Positions 26,095 through 34,470 of a stretch of 64,000 bases of DNA are shown here, piece by piece. The position numbers were made by a program, and so were the translations under genes. The stretch lies in contig NZ_CANNCF010000004.1 in assembly GCF_947503045.1 (NCBI RefSeq), positions 124,001 to 188,000 of the forward strand, written 5' to 3'. Every line of letters begins with the position of its first letter. The stretch's first letter is position 1. This stretch comes from an uncultured Tateyamaria sp. GTDB taxonomy: Bacteria; Pseudomonadota; Alphaproteobacteria; Rhodobacterales; Rhodobacteraceae. Below the pieces are notes generated by a model. It searched no databases, was not told the DNA's origin, and worked only from the letters and a program-made list of their open reading frames with translations.

Positions 26095-26505
26095 CTAGTG
26101 GTTCGAGGCCCCCCGCAGACGCGCCTGATAGTCATGGTCCTGCCAATCGGCGCGGAATTTCCATTGATCCTCGGGCTGGCGGGCGGCGAGGGACTGGCTG
26201 ATTTCGACCTCGTCAAAGCCGGACCGGCGCGCCATCGCATATTGATCAGAGATCACGTGGCCCTGCGCGCGCAGACGCCCCTGAAATCCACGCAAACGCA
26301 ACATGCGCGCAATGGTGAATCCACGCCCGTCCGCAAAGCTGGGGAAATCCACACGGATGATATCCGCATTCAGCGGGATGGTGTCGGGATCGGCATCGCT
26401 GGGCACATCCAGCGCCACCGCGTCATTGGCCGCTTCGCCCAGAGGGGTGTAGCCGCGATCCCAAGTGTCCGGGCCAAAGCCCTGATCTGTCACGATAATT
26501 GTCAT
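26095..26505 (-). CDS. DUF934 protein of the cys operon
   Basis: A 136-residue protein of the DUF934 family, which is repeatedly found after cysH and cysI in proteobacteria and annotated as an oxidoreductase-associated protein without a known reaction. It has the conserved block IIRVDFPSFADGRGFTIARM (about residues 49-68) followed by LRLRGFQGRLRAQGHVISDQ. The ATG overlaps the cysH stop by 4 bp (ATGA), so it is translationally coupled. A role in electron supply to sulfite reduction is inferred from context. Confidence 0.85.
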   Translation of the reverse strand: MTIIVTDQGFGPDTWDRGYTPLGEAANDAVALDVPSDADPDTIPLNADIIRVDFPSFADGRGFTIARMLRLRGFQGRLRAQGHVISDQYAMARRSGFDEVEISQSLAARQPEDQWKFRADWQDHDYQARLRGASNH

Positions 26506-27260
26506 GTCTCTGCTCCTACGCGCACCATCTTGCCGTTCACAAAATGGATGCCACATTCGTCTTTGTCCTGTTGACGCCAGCGCCCGGCGCGGGGGTCTTC
26601 GCCCGGTGCCACCGGCGAGGTGCAGGGCGCGCAACCGATGGAGGGATAGCCCTGTGCCACCAGCGGATGGCGCGGCAGGCGGTTTTCGTCCATGTATTCA
26701 GTGATGTCCTCTGGCGCCCAGCGGGCCAGCGGGTTGACCTTGATCCGACCTGTGCCGACCTCGACCTCGAAGAATTCGAGGGCCGCGCGGCTGCCGGACT
26801 GGTAGCGTTTGCGCCCGGTGATCCAGCCTGAATAGGGGGCAAGGGCGGTCTGCAAGGGGCGCGTCTTGCGCAAAGCACAGCACGCATCCGTGTCGGACTT
26901 GTGCAGGACATTGCCCGGATCACGCTGCGCCAGATCCTCAGCGCGGATGATCGTCAGATTGCTCAACCGCAGCCGTTCGGCCACCTCTTGCTGGTAGACC
27001 AGCGTCTCGGCAAACAGCATCTCGGTGTCGATAAAGATCACGGGGACATCCCGTTTCACCATCGCCGCAAGGTGCAGCAGCACCACCGATTCCGCGCCAA
27101 AACTGGACACCAGCGCAATGTCCGGCACGGCCTCGAAAGCGGCGCGCAGCACGTCCGTGGCGCCGTGATGGGTCAGACGCGCGTTGAGCGCGCCGACCAT
27201 CACGTCGGCCTCGGGGCGGGCGGGCCCAGCGGGCAGAGTTTTATTGGCCAAGTGAACCAT
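26502..27260 (-). CDS. cysH: assimilatory adenylyl-sulfate (APS) reductase
   Basis: A 252-residue thioredoxin-dependent reductase making sulfite from activated sulfate. It has both cysteine pairs that bind a [4Fe-4S] cluster, CCALRKTRPL and SIGCAPCTSP, plus the catalytic ECGIH near the end; the cluster points to APS rather than PAPS as substrate. The start at 27260 lies 5 bp after the cysI stop. A better ribosome site (GAGG, 8 nt spacing) precedes an internal ATG at 27200, so the true protein may start at MVGALNARL. The first 10 codons resemble a dispersed intergenic repeat. Confidence 0.93.
   Translation of the reverse strand: MVHLANKTLPAGPARPEADVMVGALNARLTHHGATDVLRAAFEAVPDIALVSSFGAESVVLLHLAAMVKRDVPVIFIDTEMLFAETLVYQQEVAERLRLSNLTIIRAEDLAQRDPGNVLHKSDTDACCALRKTRPLQTALAPYSGWITGRKRYQSGSRAALEFFEVEVGTGRIKVNPLARWAPEDITEYMDENRLPRHPLVAQGYPSIGCAPCTSPVAPGEDPRAGRWRQQDKDECGIHFVNGKMVRVGAET
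27231..27258 (-). repeat. repeat-like tail inside 5' end of cysH
   Basis: The segment contains GAGTTTTATTGGCCAAGTGA on the plus strand, matching the tails of the intergenic repeats at 19399-19420 and 39164-39185 with a small gap. On the minus strand it encodes the first residues of cysH (MVHLANKTL) if the 27260 start is used. Confidence 0.5.
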
Positions 27261-27265
27261 GGGGC

Positions 27266-28930
27266 TTACTCTGCTGCCACCTTGGCTTCGGGGTAGAGCG
27301 CGGCTTTGAACGGCGCCATGCCGGTGCGCTTGTAGGTGTCGATGAACGCCTCGTCCGCACTGATGCGCAGATCAAGGTAGGTGTCCACGATCCGCTCGAC
27401 CGCTGGCACGATCTCGTCCGCGGAGAAGCCGGGGCCAACCCGGTCGCCGACAGCGGCCGTCTCGGTGTGATCGCCGCCCAGCGTGATCTGGTAGTTCTCC
27501 ACACCAGCCCGGTCGAGACCCAGGATCCCGATATGGCCCACATGGTGGTGACCACAGGCGTTGATGCAGCCCGAGATCTTGATCTTGAGCTGGCCGATAT
27601 CATGCTCGCGCTTGAGATCGTCAAAGGCGGTGGCGATTTCCTGTGCAATCGGGATCGAACGGGCCGTGGCCAGCGCGCAATAGTCCATGCCGGGGCAGGC
27701 GATGATATCGCTGATCAGGCCCACGTTGGCGGTGCCCAACCCTTCGGCCTGCAGCGCGGAATAGATCGAGGGCAGGTCGGCCTTGTGCACATGGGGCAGG
27801 ATCACGTTCTGCTCGTGGCTGATGCGGATTTCATCATAGCCATAACGTTCGGCCAGTCCGGCGATCAGACGCATTTGTGCGGCCGAGGCATCCCCGGGCG
27901 TCGCACCATGGGCCTTGAGGCTGATGGTGACAATCGCGTGGTCGGGGTGCTTGTGCTTGGTCAGGTTGGTGTCAGACCAACTGCGGAAGGCAGGGTAATG
28001 CTGGCGTGCATTGTCATAGGCGCTGGTGTCACCCTCGCGAAAATCGGGGGCGGCAAAATGCGCTTCGATCTCGCGCAGCATCTGCTGATCCACGCCCGAG
28101 AAGGTCTTGCGGGTCTGCTCGAACCGCTCTTCGACCAGACGACGGATTTCGTCGATACCATGCTCGTGCACGGTGATCTTGATGCGCGCCTTGTACTTGT
28201 TGTCGCGGCGCCCGATCTGGTTCCAGACCGATACGATGGCCTCAAGGTAAGGCAGCAGGTCGGCTTCGGGCAGGAAGTCGTTGATGACCTTGCCGATCAT
28301 CGGGGTACGGCCCAGACCGCCACCAACGATGACCTCAAAGCCACGCTGCCCGTCACGTTCCAGCATCCGCAGCCCGATATCGTGGGCCTTGGTCACGGCA
28401 CGGTCATTGGGCGAGCCGGTGATGGCGATCTTGAACTTGCGCGGCATGAACTGGAATTCAGGGTGGTCGGTCGACCACTGACGCAGCAGCTCGGCCACGG
28501 GACGCGGATCGGCGATTTCATCCGCCGCGGCCCCGGCAAAGTGGTCTGCGGTCACGTTGCGGATCGTGTTGCCAGATGTCTGGATGGCGTGCATGCTAAC
28601 CTCGGCCAGCGCGTCCAGCATGTCAGGCACGTCTTTCAACTCAGGCCAGTTGTACTGGATGTTCTGACGCGTAGTGAAGTGGCCATAGCCCTTGTCCCAG
28701 CGCTCGGCCAGATCGGCGAGCTTGCGCATCTTGGCAGAGTTCAGCGTGCCATAGGGGATCGCAACCCGCAGCATATAGGCGTGCAGCTGCAGATAGAGGC
28801 CGTTCATCAGGCGCAGGGGCTTGAACTCGTCCTCGGTCAGCGCACCCGAGATGCGGCGTTCGACCTGGGCACGGAACTGGGCGTTGCGGGACGCCAGAAA
28901 GGCGGTGTCGAATTCGGAATAGCTGTACAT
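27266..28930 (-). CDS. cysI: siroheme-dependent sulfite/nitrite reductase
   Basis: A 554-residue hemoprotein, most likely assimilatory sulfite reductase given its operon. Cluster- and siroheme-binding cysteines are in CPGMDYC and SGCINACGHHHVGHIG. The N-terminal half has the duplicated ferrite-reductase-like domain (RTRQNIQYNW-type segment written here as TTRQNIQYNWPELKD). The ATG overlaps the stop of the DUF2849 gene by one base. Sequence alone cannot exclude nitrite as substrate, but cysG, cysH and DUF934 neighbours favour sulfite. Confidence 0.93.
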   Translation of the reverse strand: MYSYSEFDTAFLASRNAQFRAQVERRISGALTEDEFKPLRLMNGLYLQLHAYMLRVAIPYGTLNSAKMRKLADLAERWDKGYGHFTTRQNIQYNWPELKDVPDMLDALAEVSMHAIQTSGNTIRNVTADHFAGAAADEIADPRPVAELLRQWSTDHPEFQFMPRKFKIAITGSPNDRAVTKAHDIGLRMLERDGQRGFEVIVGGGLGRTPMIGKVINDFLPEADLLPYLEAIVSVWNQIGRRDNKYKARIKITVHEHGIDEIRRLVEERFEQTRKTFSGVDQQMLREIEAHFAAPDFREGDTSAYDNARQHYPAFRSWSDTNLTKHKHPDHAIVTISLKAHGATPGDASAAQMRLIAGLAERYGYDEIRISHEQNVILPHVHKADLPSIYSALQAEGLGTANVGLISDIIACPGMDYCALATARSIPIAQEIATAFDDLKREHDIGQLKIKISGCINACGHHHVGHIGILGLDRAGVENYQITLGGDHTETAAVGDRVGPGFSADEIVPAVERIVDTYLDLRISADEAFIDTYKRTGMAPFKAALYPEAKVAAE

Positions 28931-29253
28931 CAGTTCGCGTCCTCATAGTTGCCTGTCGCAAGGTCCACTTGCTTGCCAAGGGCATAGTTGGAAGGTCCGG
29001 TTGCGCGAAAGGTTTCGCGGAAATGGGTGGGGGTGGGCAGGCCGTCTACGACGGCGACATCTGCCAGATACGCGCCAACAACGTCGTCCACCTGCTGGCT
29101 CGCCTCGATCAGGCGCAGGTCAGCATCGGCCTCGTCGGTCAGCACTTCGGCCTCGCGCAGTTCGCGGGTCCAGCCGGTGGCGGTCTGATAGATCACGTCG
29201 CCCGCGAGAAGGTGATTGGCGGTGACGACCTTGGGGGTAAAAGCTTTGGGCAT
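28930..29253 (-). CDS. DUF2849 protein of the cys operon
   Basis: A 107-residue protein matching the DUF2849 family, found almost only next to sulfite reductase genes in alphaproteobacteria. It starts MPKAFTPKVVTANHLLAGDV and ends near SNYALGKQVDLATGNYED. Function is unestablished. It sits 1 bp after the cysG stop and overlaps the cysI start by one base, so it is cotranslated with both. Confidence 0.88.
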   Translation of the reverse strand: MPKAFTPKVVTANHLLAGDVIYQTATGWTRELREAEVLTDEADADLRLIEASQQVDDVVGAYLADVAVVDGLPTPTHFRETFRATGPSNYALGKQVDLATGNYEDAN

Positions 29254-29254
29254 T

Positions 29255-30661
29255 TTAACGGGCCTCCTGCGCATGTTGCGGGATGGAAAGGTCGGGAAGG
29301 GCGGCAAACGCATTGCGCGGGGCGAGCCCGATGAAGGTGAGGGCCGGGCCGCTGAGGCCTGCATCGGTGATTGTCGGTTCCATCTCGGCCACGGTGGTGG
29401 ACAGCACCCGCTGATCGGCGCGGGATGCGTTTTCGATCACGGTGACGGGGGTGGCCGGATCAATGCCGTGCATCAACAGACGCCCTTGAATGAAACGGGC
29501 AGATTTCTTGCCCATGTAGATGGCGGCAACTTCGCCTTCCTTGGCGAGGCTCGCCCAGTCATGGGCGGCGAAGCCCTTCATGTCGTGCCCCGTCAGGAAA
29601 CGCACGGATGTGTTGCGACCGCGTTTGGTCAGCGACTGGCCGATCGAGGCAACAGCGGCAGAGGCCGAGGTGATACCGGGCACGATGTGCCAGTCGAGGG
29701 CCGCTTCGGTCACCGCATCGATTTCTTCGTCCAGACGGCCAAAGACGGTGGCATCGCCGGATTTCAGGCGCACGACCTGCGCGCCCTTTGCCCCGTGCTC
29801 CACAATCAGATCATTGATGACCTCCTGGGGGGTGGAGGGGCCAAAGGCCTCTTTGCCCACATCGATCATGGTGGCCTCGCGGCGGGCCAGTTCGAGGATT
29901 TCGGGGGAGATCAGCCGGTCATAGATCACCACATCCGCCTCATCGAGCGCCTTGCGGGCCTTGAGGGTCAACAGTTCGGGATCGCCCGGACCTGCGCCGA
30001 CAAAGGCGACGTGGCCCTTGCGGGCGTCTTTCATCAGGTGATCGGCCAGCAGCGCGTCCAATGCGGGTTGCACCGCCTCGACGCCCTCGGTGATCGCCTT
30101 GGGGCCAGCGTTAAAATAATAATCCCGCCAGAAATCACGGCGCGCGCGGCCAAAGGGCAGGGCGTCTGCGGCCTTACGGAAGGCTTTGCCGATGGCAGCG
30201 AGCGTGCCCAGCGACGGTGCGAGTTTTTCTTCAAGGTCGGCCTTGATGGCGCGGGCCAGAACGGGCGCGGCCCCTTCGGTGCCGATGGCGATGGTGACCG
30301 GGTCACGATCCACGATGGCGGGTGTGATGAACTGGCTGTCGGCAAGGTTGTCGACGATATTGACCAGCGCGCCGTCCGCATGGGCGATGGCGGCGGTGCG
30401 CTTGTCTTCAATGTCGTCCTCGTCGGCGGCATAGAACAGGGCAGCGCACATCGCATCCCCCGGCTCCATCGCGCGGCGGACCAGGGTCAGCTTGCCAGCC
30501 TCGGCCCAGCTTTCGATTTCAGGTGCGGGGGCGGGGGCGAACACGGTGAGGTTGGCGGTGGTCTTCAGCAACAGGCGCAGCTTGGCCAGGGCCGCATCGC
30601 CGCCACCCGACAGCACAATCCGCCGCCCGGCGGTGTTCAGAAAGATCGGAAAGTGGTTCAT
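29255..30661 (-). CDS. cysG: siroheme synthase
   Basis: A 468-residue multifunctional enzyme converting uroporphyrinogen III to siroheme, the prosthetic group of the sulfite reductase encoded downstream. The N-terminal dehydrogenase/chelatase domain begins MNHFPIFLNTAGRRIVLSGG; the C-terminal methyltransferase domain has FVGAGPGDPELLTLKA (about residue 222 on), VVRLKSGDATVFGR and VVPGITSASA-like blocks. The start at 30661 follows a GAGGG site; an upstream frame reaching 30766 runs through the operator. It heads the cysG-DUF2849-cysI-cysH-DUF934 operon. Confidence 0.95.
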   Translation of the reverse strand: MNHFPIFLNTAGRRIVLSGGGDAALAKLRLLLKTTANLTVFAPAPAPEIESWAEAGKLTLVRRAMEPGDAMCAALFYAADEDDIEDKRTAAIAHADGALVNIVDNLADSQFITPAIVDRDPVTIAIGTEGAAPVLARAIKADLEEKLAPSLGTLAAIGKAFRKAADALPFGRARRDFWRDYYFNAGPKAITEGVEAVQPALDALLADHLMKDARKGHVAFVGAGPGDPELLTLKARKALDEADVVIYDRLISPEILELARREATMIDVGKEAFGPSTPQEVINDLIVEHGAKGAQVVRLKSGDATVFGRLDEEIDAVTEAALDWHIVPGITSASAAVASIGQSLTKRGRNTSVRFLTGHDMKGFAAHDWASLAKEGEVAAIYMGKKSARFIQGRLLMHGIDPATPVTVIENASRADQRVLSTTVAEMEPTITDAGLSGPALTFIGLAPRNAFAALPDLSIPQHAQEAR

Positions 30662-30699
30662 GTCCTTGCCCTCGGGTGGCTGTTTCTTGTTCCCAATAT

Positions 30700-30754
30700 A
30701 GAACATTGTTCTGGTTTGTTGCCACTGAGCGCGGTAGATAAGGATGATTGTTCT
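30700..30754. promoter_or_regulatory. AGAAC/GTTCT palindrome region between cysG and Lrp-type gene
   Basis: AGAACATTGTTCT (30700-30712) is a perfect palindrome, and ATTGTTCT recurs at 30747-30754. GGAACA at 30771-30776 may be a further half-site. Position between divergent genes fits binding by the adjacent Lrp/AsnC protein, controlling the cys operon and itself. Confidence 0.6.
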
Positions 30755-30804
30755 ATCTTTGTGCAAAGGTGGAACACCCGTTCAGCAAAACAGGAGGGAA
30801 TGGG

Positions 30805-31272
30805 ATGGCCGTTCGCATAGATGAGGTGGATCGCAAAATTCTGGCCGAGATGCAGCGTGATGCCAGCCAGTCGCTGGACGAAATTGCCAAGGCTGTGGGG
30901 TCGTCCAAGACGCCCGTGTGGAATCGCATTCGCAAGATGAAAGATGCCGGAATCATTGGCCAGCAGACCGTGTTTCTGGATGCCGACGCGTTGGGGTTCG
31001 AAGCCTGTTTCTTTGTCCTCATCCGCACCTCGGAGCACGAGGCCGATTGGCAGGCCAGGTTCCTCAAAGCCTTGCGCGACCGCGCCGAAGTGCAGGAGGC
31101 GCACCGGCTGGCCGGTGAAATCGATTATATCCTCAAAGTGCGGGTCAAGAATGCGCGCGCCTATGATGCGTTTTATCAGGCTCTGATTTCAGAAGTACGG
31201 GTGTTCAATGTGACTGCCCTTTTGTCGATGGAAGAGATCAAATCCACCACGATGCTCCCGCTGGAGACGTGA
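30805..31272 (+). CDS. Lrp/AsnC-family transcriptional regulator
   Basis: A 155-residue regulator. The N-terminal helix-turn-helix runs IDEVDRKILAEMQRDASQSL through SSKTPVWNRIRKM, and the C-terminal RAM/AsnC ligand domain includes LAGEIDYILKVRV. ATG at 30805 has an AGGAGG site. It is divergent from the cysG operon, so a role in sulfur or cysteine-responsive control is likely; the effector is unknown. Confidence 0.92.
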   Translation: MAVRIDEVDRKILAEMQRDASQSLDEIAKAVGSSKTPVWNRIRKMKDAGIIGQQTVFLDADALGFEACFFVLIRTSEHEADWQARFLKALRDRAEVQEAHRLAGEIDYILKVRVKNARAYDAFYQALISEVRVFNVTALLSMEEIKSTTMLPLET

Positions 31273-31440
31273 CCTGATTGTGCGCTACCGCGCGTTGTTT
31301 TGGTCTGAAATCTGCGCCGCGACGCTTTGCTGCGGGCGTTGCGCGCGATGATGTGTTGAGGATGTTTTGCTGAGAGGTCGTCTGAGGCGCTTTGCGTCTT
31401 AGACAGACCTGATCAAGGGTGAGGCGAGTCGCGCCCGCGT

Positions 31441-31482
31441 CAAGGACAAGCCGCCTGCGGCGGTGGCCTTTGGCCATCCTTG
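31441..31482. other. three-way-junction-like inverted repeats
   Basis: Outer arms CAAGGA (31441-31446) and TCCTTG (31477-31482) enclose two hairpins, GCCGCC-TGC-GGCGG (31450-31463) and TGGCC-TTT-GGCCA (31464-31476). It lies in the 223-bp gap between the convergent Lrp-type and P450 genes, 14 bp after the P450 stop. It may be a terminator or a structured transcript end. Confidence 0.5.
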
Positions 31483-31495
31483 ACCCGGTCCCGAC

Positions 31496-32671
31496 TCACG
31501 TCTGTAACACCATCAGTTGGTCGAGTTTGTGGAAGTGGTAGCTGTCTGAAAACGCGGGGGTTTTCGTGATCCGCAAGCCCGGCGCACGGGCAAAAAGTGC
31601 AGGCAGGGCGATCTGCATTTCCAGACGGGCAAGCGGCGCGCCGACGCAAAAATGCAAACCCCCGCCAAAGGCCAGATGCGCGGGTTTCTTGCGGTTGGGA
31701 TCAAATTGGTGCGGGTCTTCAAACACCGCCCCGTCGCGACCCGCCGCCCCCAGCATCAGCGCAATCTCGTCCCCCGGCTCCAGTACATGGCCGCCGACCT
31801 CGACCCGCGCATAAGCATAGCGCGTGAACATGTGCAGGGGCGGGGTAAAGCGCAGCAATTCCTCGACCGTGCCGTCGATTTGTGCAGGCCCGAGCGCATC
31901 TGTCGTGCCCGTTTCGATCACGCATTTCACCGCATTGCCAAGGCTGTGCACCGTCGCCTCGTGCCCGGCATTGAGCAGCAGAATGATGGTGCCGATCATC
32001 TCGTCTGCACTGAGCCGTTGCGCGCCGTCCTGCGCGGCGATCAACTCGCTGATCAGATCATCGCGCGGGTCTGAACGACGCTCTTCGATATAGCCATGCA
32101 GAAAGGCGGTGAATTCACTTGCGGCCCTGTTTGCCGCCTCTTCCACCGCCCGGTCGCGACCAGCTTGATACATCGCCACCATCGCCGAGGACCAGCGCAA
32201 GAGGTCCGGCCCCATCTCTTCGGGCACGCCCAGCAGGCGCGTGATGACGCGCACGGGAACAAGCTGGCAAAAGCTCGGGATCAGGTCGAATTCACCTGTC
32301 GAAAGATCAGCCAGCAGATCGGCGCAGATCGCGTGGATATCAGGCGCAAGCCCCGCGATCCGGCGCGAAGTAAAGGCATGCAGCACAAGGCGGCGCAGAC
32401 GGGTGTGTTCAGGTGGTTCCAACTCCAGCAGCGAATGCCGCTCCACCGCGCTGAAAGCCGTCAGGTGATCAGGCACCGGCTTTCGCTGTGCCTCTGGCAC
32501 CGCCCGGCCCAGCCGCTTGTCGCGCAGCAGCGCGTGGACCGTGGCGTGATCAAAGGCCGCGAGCATCCCGTACTCTTGCCAGAACAGCACCGGCCCGTCG
32601 CGGCGGGCGCGGTCATAGACGCCATAAGGGTCCTGAACGAAGGCGGGGTCATGGGGCGACTGGATCAGCAT
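31496..32671 (-). CDS. cytochrome P450
   Basis: A 391-residue soluble bacterial P450 monooxygenase. The heme-binding loop is LAFGGGLHFCVGAPLARLE with axial Cys about 342; the oxygen-activating I-helix is LLNAGHEATVH and the K-helix ExxR is EELLRF. It lacks a fused reductase, so it needs a ferredoxin/reductase partner; none is adjacent. The substrate cannot be predicted. The start is 57 bp from the divergent dctB start. Confidence 0.94.
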   Translation of the reverse strand: MLIQSPHDPAFVQDPYGVYDRARRDGPVLFWQEYGMLAAFDHATVHALLRDKRLGRAVPEAQRKPVPDHLTAFSAVERHSLLELEPPEHTRLRRLVLHAFTSRRIAGLAPDIHAICADLLADLSTGEFDLIPSFCQLVPVRVITRLLGVPEEMGPDLLRWSSAMVAMYQAGRDRAVEEAANRAASEFTAFLHGYIEERRSDPRDDLISELIAAQDGAQRLSADEMIGTIILLLNAGHEATVHSLGNAVKCVIETGTTDALGPAQIDGTVEELLRFTPPLHMFTRYAYARVEVGGHVLEPGDEIALMLGAAGRDGAVFEDPHQFDPNRKKPAHLAFGGGLHFCVGAPLARLEMQIALPALFARAPGLRITKTPAFSDSYHFHKLDQLMVLQT

Positions 32672-32727
32672 AGAGTAGATGTCTCAGGCGCGCATCTGCT
32701 TGGCAAGGGGGGAGGCGCAGGCATAGA

Positions 32728-34470
32728 GTGCGATCCATGGTGGATGGCTATCTCAGACGCACCGTCGTAGTGCTGGGTTTTGTCGCAATTGTCGCGGCCG
32801 CAGCGGCAGGCGTCTGGCGCTATGGCTACTTTCAGGCGCTGGACCAACTGGCGCGGCAGGGGCGGTCGGATCTGGCACTGGCCAGCGACCGGCTGACGGG
32901 GCAGTTGCAGCGGTACCGCGAATTGGCGGTGCTGGTGGCCGATCACCCGCAGGTCGGGGCGATGCTGGCGGGCACGCCCGTCGGGGATGTCGAGGCGCTG
33001 CTGCTTGAGATCGCCGACAAATCCGCCGCCGAGGATATTCTGCTGACCGATGCCGCAGGCGCAGTGCTGGTCCGGGCCAGCCCCGAACAGGCGGGAATCG
33101 AGATTGGCCCGCTGGTGCGCCGCGCCGCACAGGGCGCGCTGGGTTGGGGCAACGGGCAGACCCCGGACGGGGATCGCATCTTTGCCTATGCGGCCCCGGT
33201 GTTTGACAGCAATTCCAAAGTGTTGGGGGCCGTCGTCGTCACCGCCGACCTTGCAGCCATTGAACTCGATTGGGTCGGCTCGAACCCGGCGGTGTTTTTC
33301 ACCAACGCGGCAGATCAGGTGTTCATCACCAACCGTTCCGAAATCGTGTTCTGGGAACGCCCCGAGGACGCGCCGGGCCTCATGCCGCGCGACGGGCCTG
33401 CGCTGCCCTTTGACAGCTATATGCTGGGCCGGCACGAGGTCTGGCAAATGGGCTGGGGGCCGTATCTGCCGCAAAACGCGCTGCATCTGGTCCGCCCCTT
33501 GCCGGTGATCGGCATGTTTGGCGAAGCACTTGTGGATGTGGCCCCGGCGCGCCGTTTGGCGACCTTGCAGGCAGCGGCGGTGGCGGGGCTGTGCCTTGCC
33601 TTCGGGGCGCTCTTGTTTCTCGCGACCGAGCGGCGGCGCACGCTCAGCGAGGCCAATGCCCAGCTTGAGGCACGGGTGGCCGAACGCACCGCGGCGCTGC
33701 TGGCCTCCAACACCGAATTGCGCCACGAGGCGATCGAGCGCGAAGAAGCCCAGACCGCCCTCAAACAGGCGCAGGCCGATCTGGTGCGCGCAGGCAAGCT
33801 GAGCGCGCTGGGGCAGATGAGTGCCGGGCTGGCGCACGAGTTGAACCAGCCGCTGATGGCGATCCAGACCTTTGCCGAAAACGCCGTTTCCTTCCTTGAA
33901 CGGGACAAACCGGCGCGCGCCCGCGACAATCTGGGCCGGATTTCGGACATGGCGCGGCGTATGGGGCGCATCATCAAGAACCTGCGTGCCTTTGCCCGAC
34001 AGGAAAGCGAACCAGCGGTGCGCGTCGATCTGGTCGATGTGCTGCAAAGTGCGGTGGAACTCACCACTCCCCGGATGCGGCGCGAGGATGTGACGCTGGA
34101 CTTTGCCCCCCCGGACACGCCCATCTGGGTGTCCGGGGGTGAAGTGCGGCTGGGCCAGGTGTTTGTAAACCTGATCAGCAACGCGGTCGACGCCATGGCG
34201 GGGGGCGAGGCGCGCGTGCTGACCATTACGTTTGACGGCCCCGTCGTTACGATCAGCGACACAGGGCCGGGCATTGCGGCGCCCGACCAGATCTTTGATC
34301 CGTTTTACTCCACCAAAGAGGTCGGCGCTTCCGAAGGGATGGGGCTGGGCCTGTCGATCTCGTATGGCATCGTGCAAAGCTTTGGCGGCGACATTCAGGG
34401 CCGCAACGGCGATGTGGGCGCGGAATTTGTCGTGGCCCTCACCCCGTGGACACAAGAGGCGGCAGCATGA
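32728..34470 (+). CDS. dctB: C4-dicarboxylate sensor histidine kinase DctB
   Basis: A 580-residue membrane sensor. Transmembrane span about 12-32, periplasmic double-PAS-like sensor domain about 35-285, second span about 285-306, coiled coil 310-360, then the H-box LSALGQMSAGLAHELNQPL with phospho-accepting His370. The ATP-binding N, G1 and G2 boxes follow (NLISNAVDAM, DTGPGI, GMGLGLSISYGI). GTG at 32728 is 12 nt from a GGGGGGAGG site and is preferred to ATG at 32737. Its stop overlaps dctD by 4 bp. It is expected to sense C4-dicarboxylates for the TRAP genes downstream. Confidence 0.93.
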   Translation: MRSMVDGYLRRTVVVLGFVAIVAAAAAGVWRYGYFQALDQLARQGRSDLALASDRLTGQLQRYRELAVLVADHPQVGAMLAGTPVGDVEALLLEIADKSAAEDILLTDAAGAVLVRASPEQAGIEIGPLVRRAAQGALGWGNGQTPDGDRIFAYAAPVFDSNSKVLGAVVVTADLAAIELDWVGSNPAVFFTNAADQVFITNRSEIVFWERPEDAPGLMPRDGPALPFDSYMLGRHEVWQMGWGPYLPQNALHLVRPLPVIGMFGEALVDVAPARRLATLQAAAVAGLCLAFGALLFLATERRRTLSEANAQLEARVAERTAALLASNTELRHEAIEREEAQTALKQAQADLVRAGKLSALGQMSAGLAHELNQPLMAIQTFAENAVSFLERDKPARARDNLGRISDMARRMGRIIKNLRAFARQESEPAVRVDLVDVLQSAVELTTPRMRREDVTLDFAPPDTPIWVSGGEVRLGQVFVNLISNAVDAMAGGEARVLTITFDGPVVTISDTGPGIAAPDQIFDPFYSTKEVGASEGMGLGLSISYGIVQSFGGDIQGRNGDVGAEFVVALTPWTQEAAA

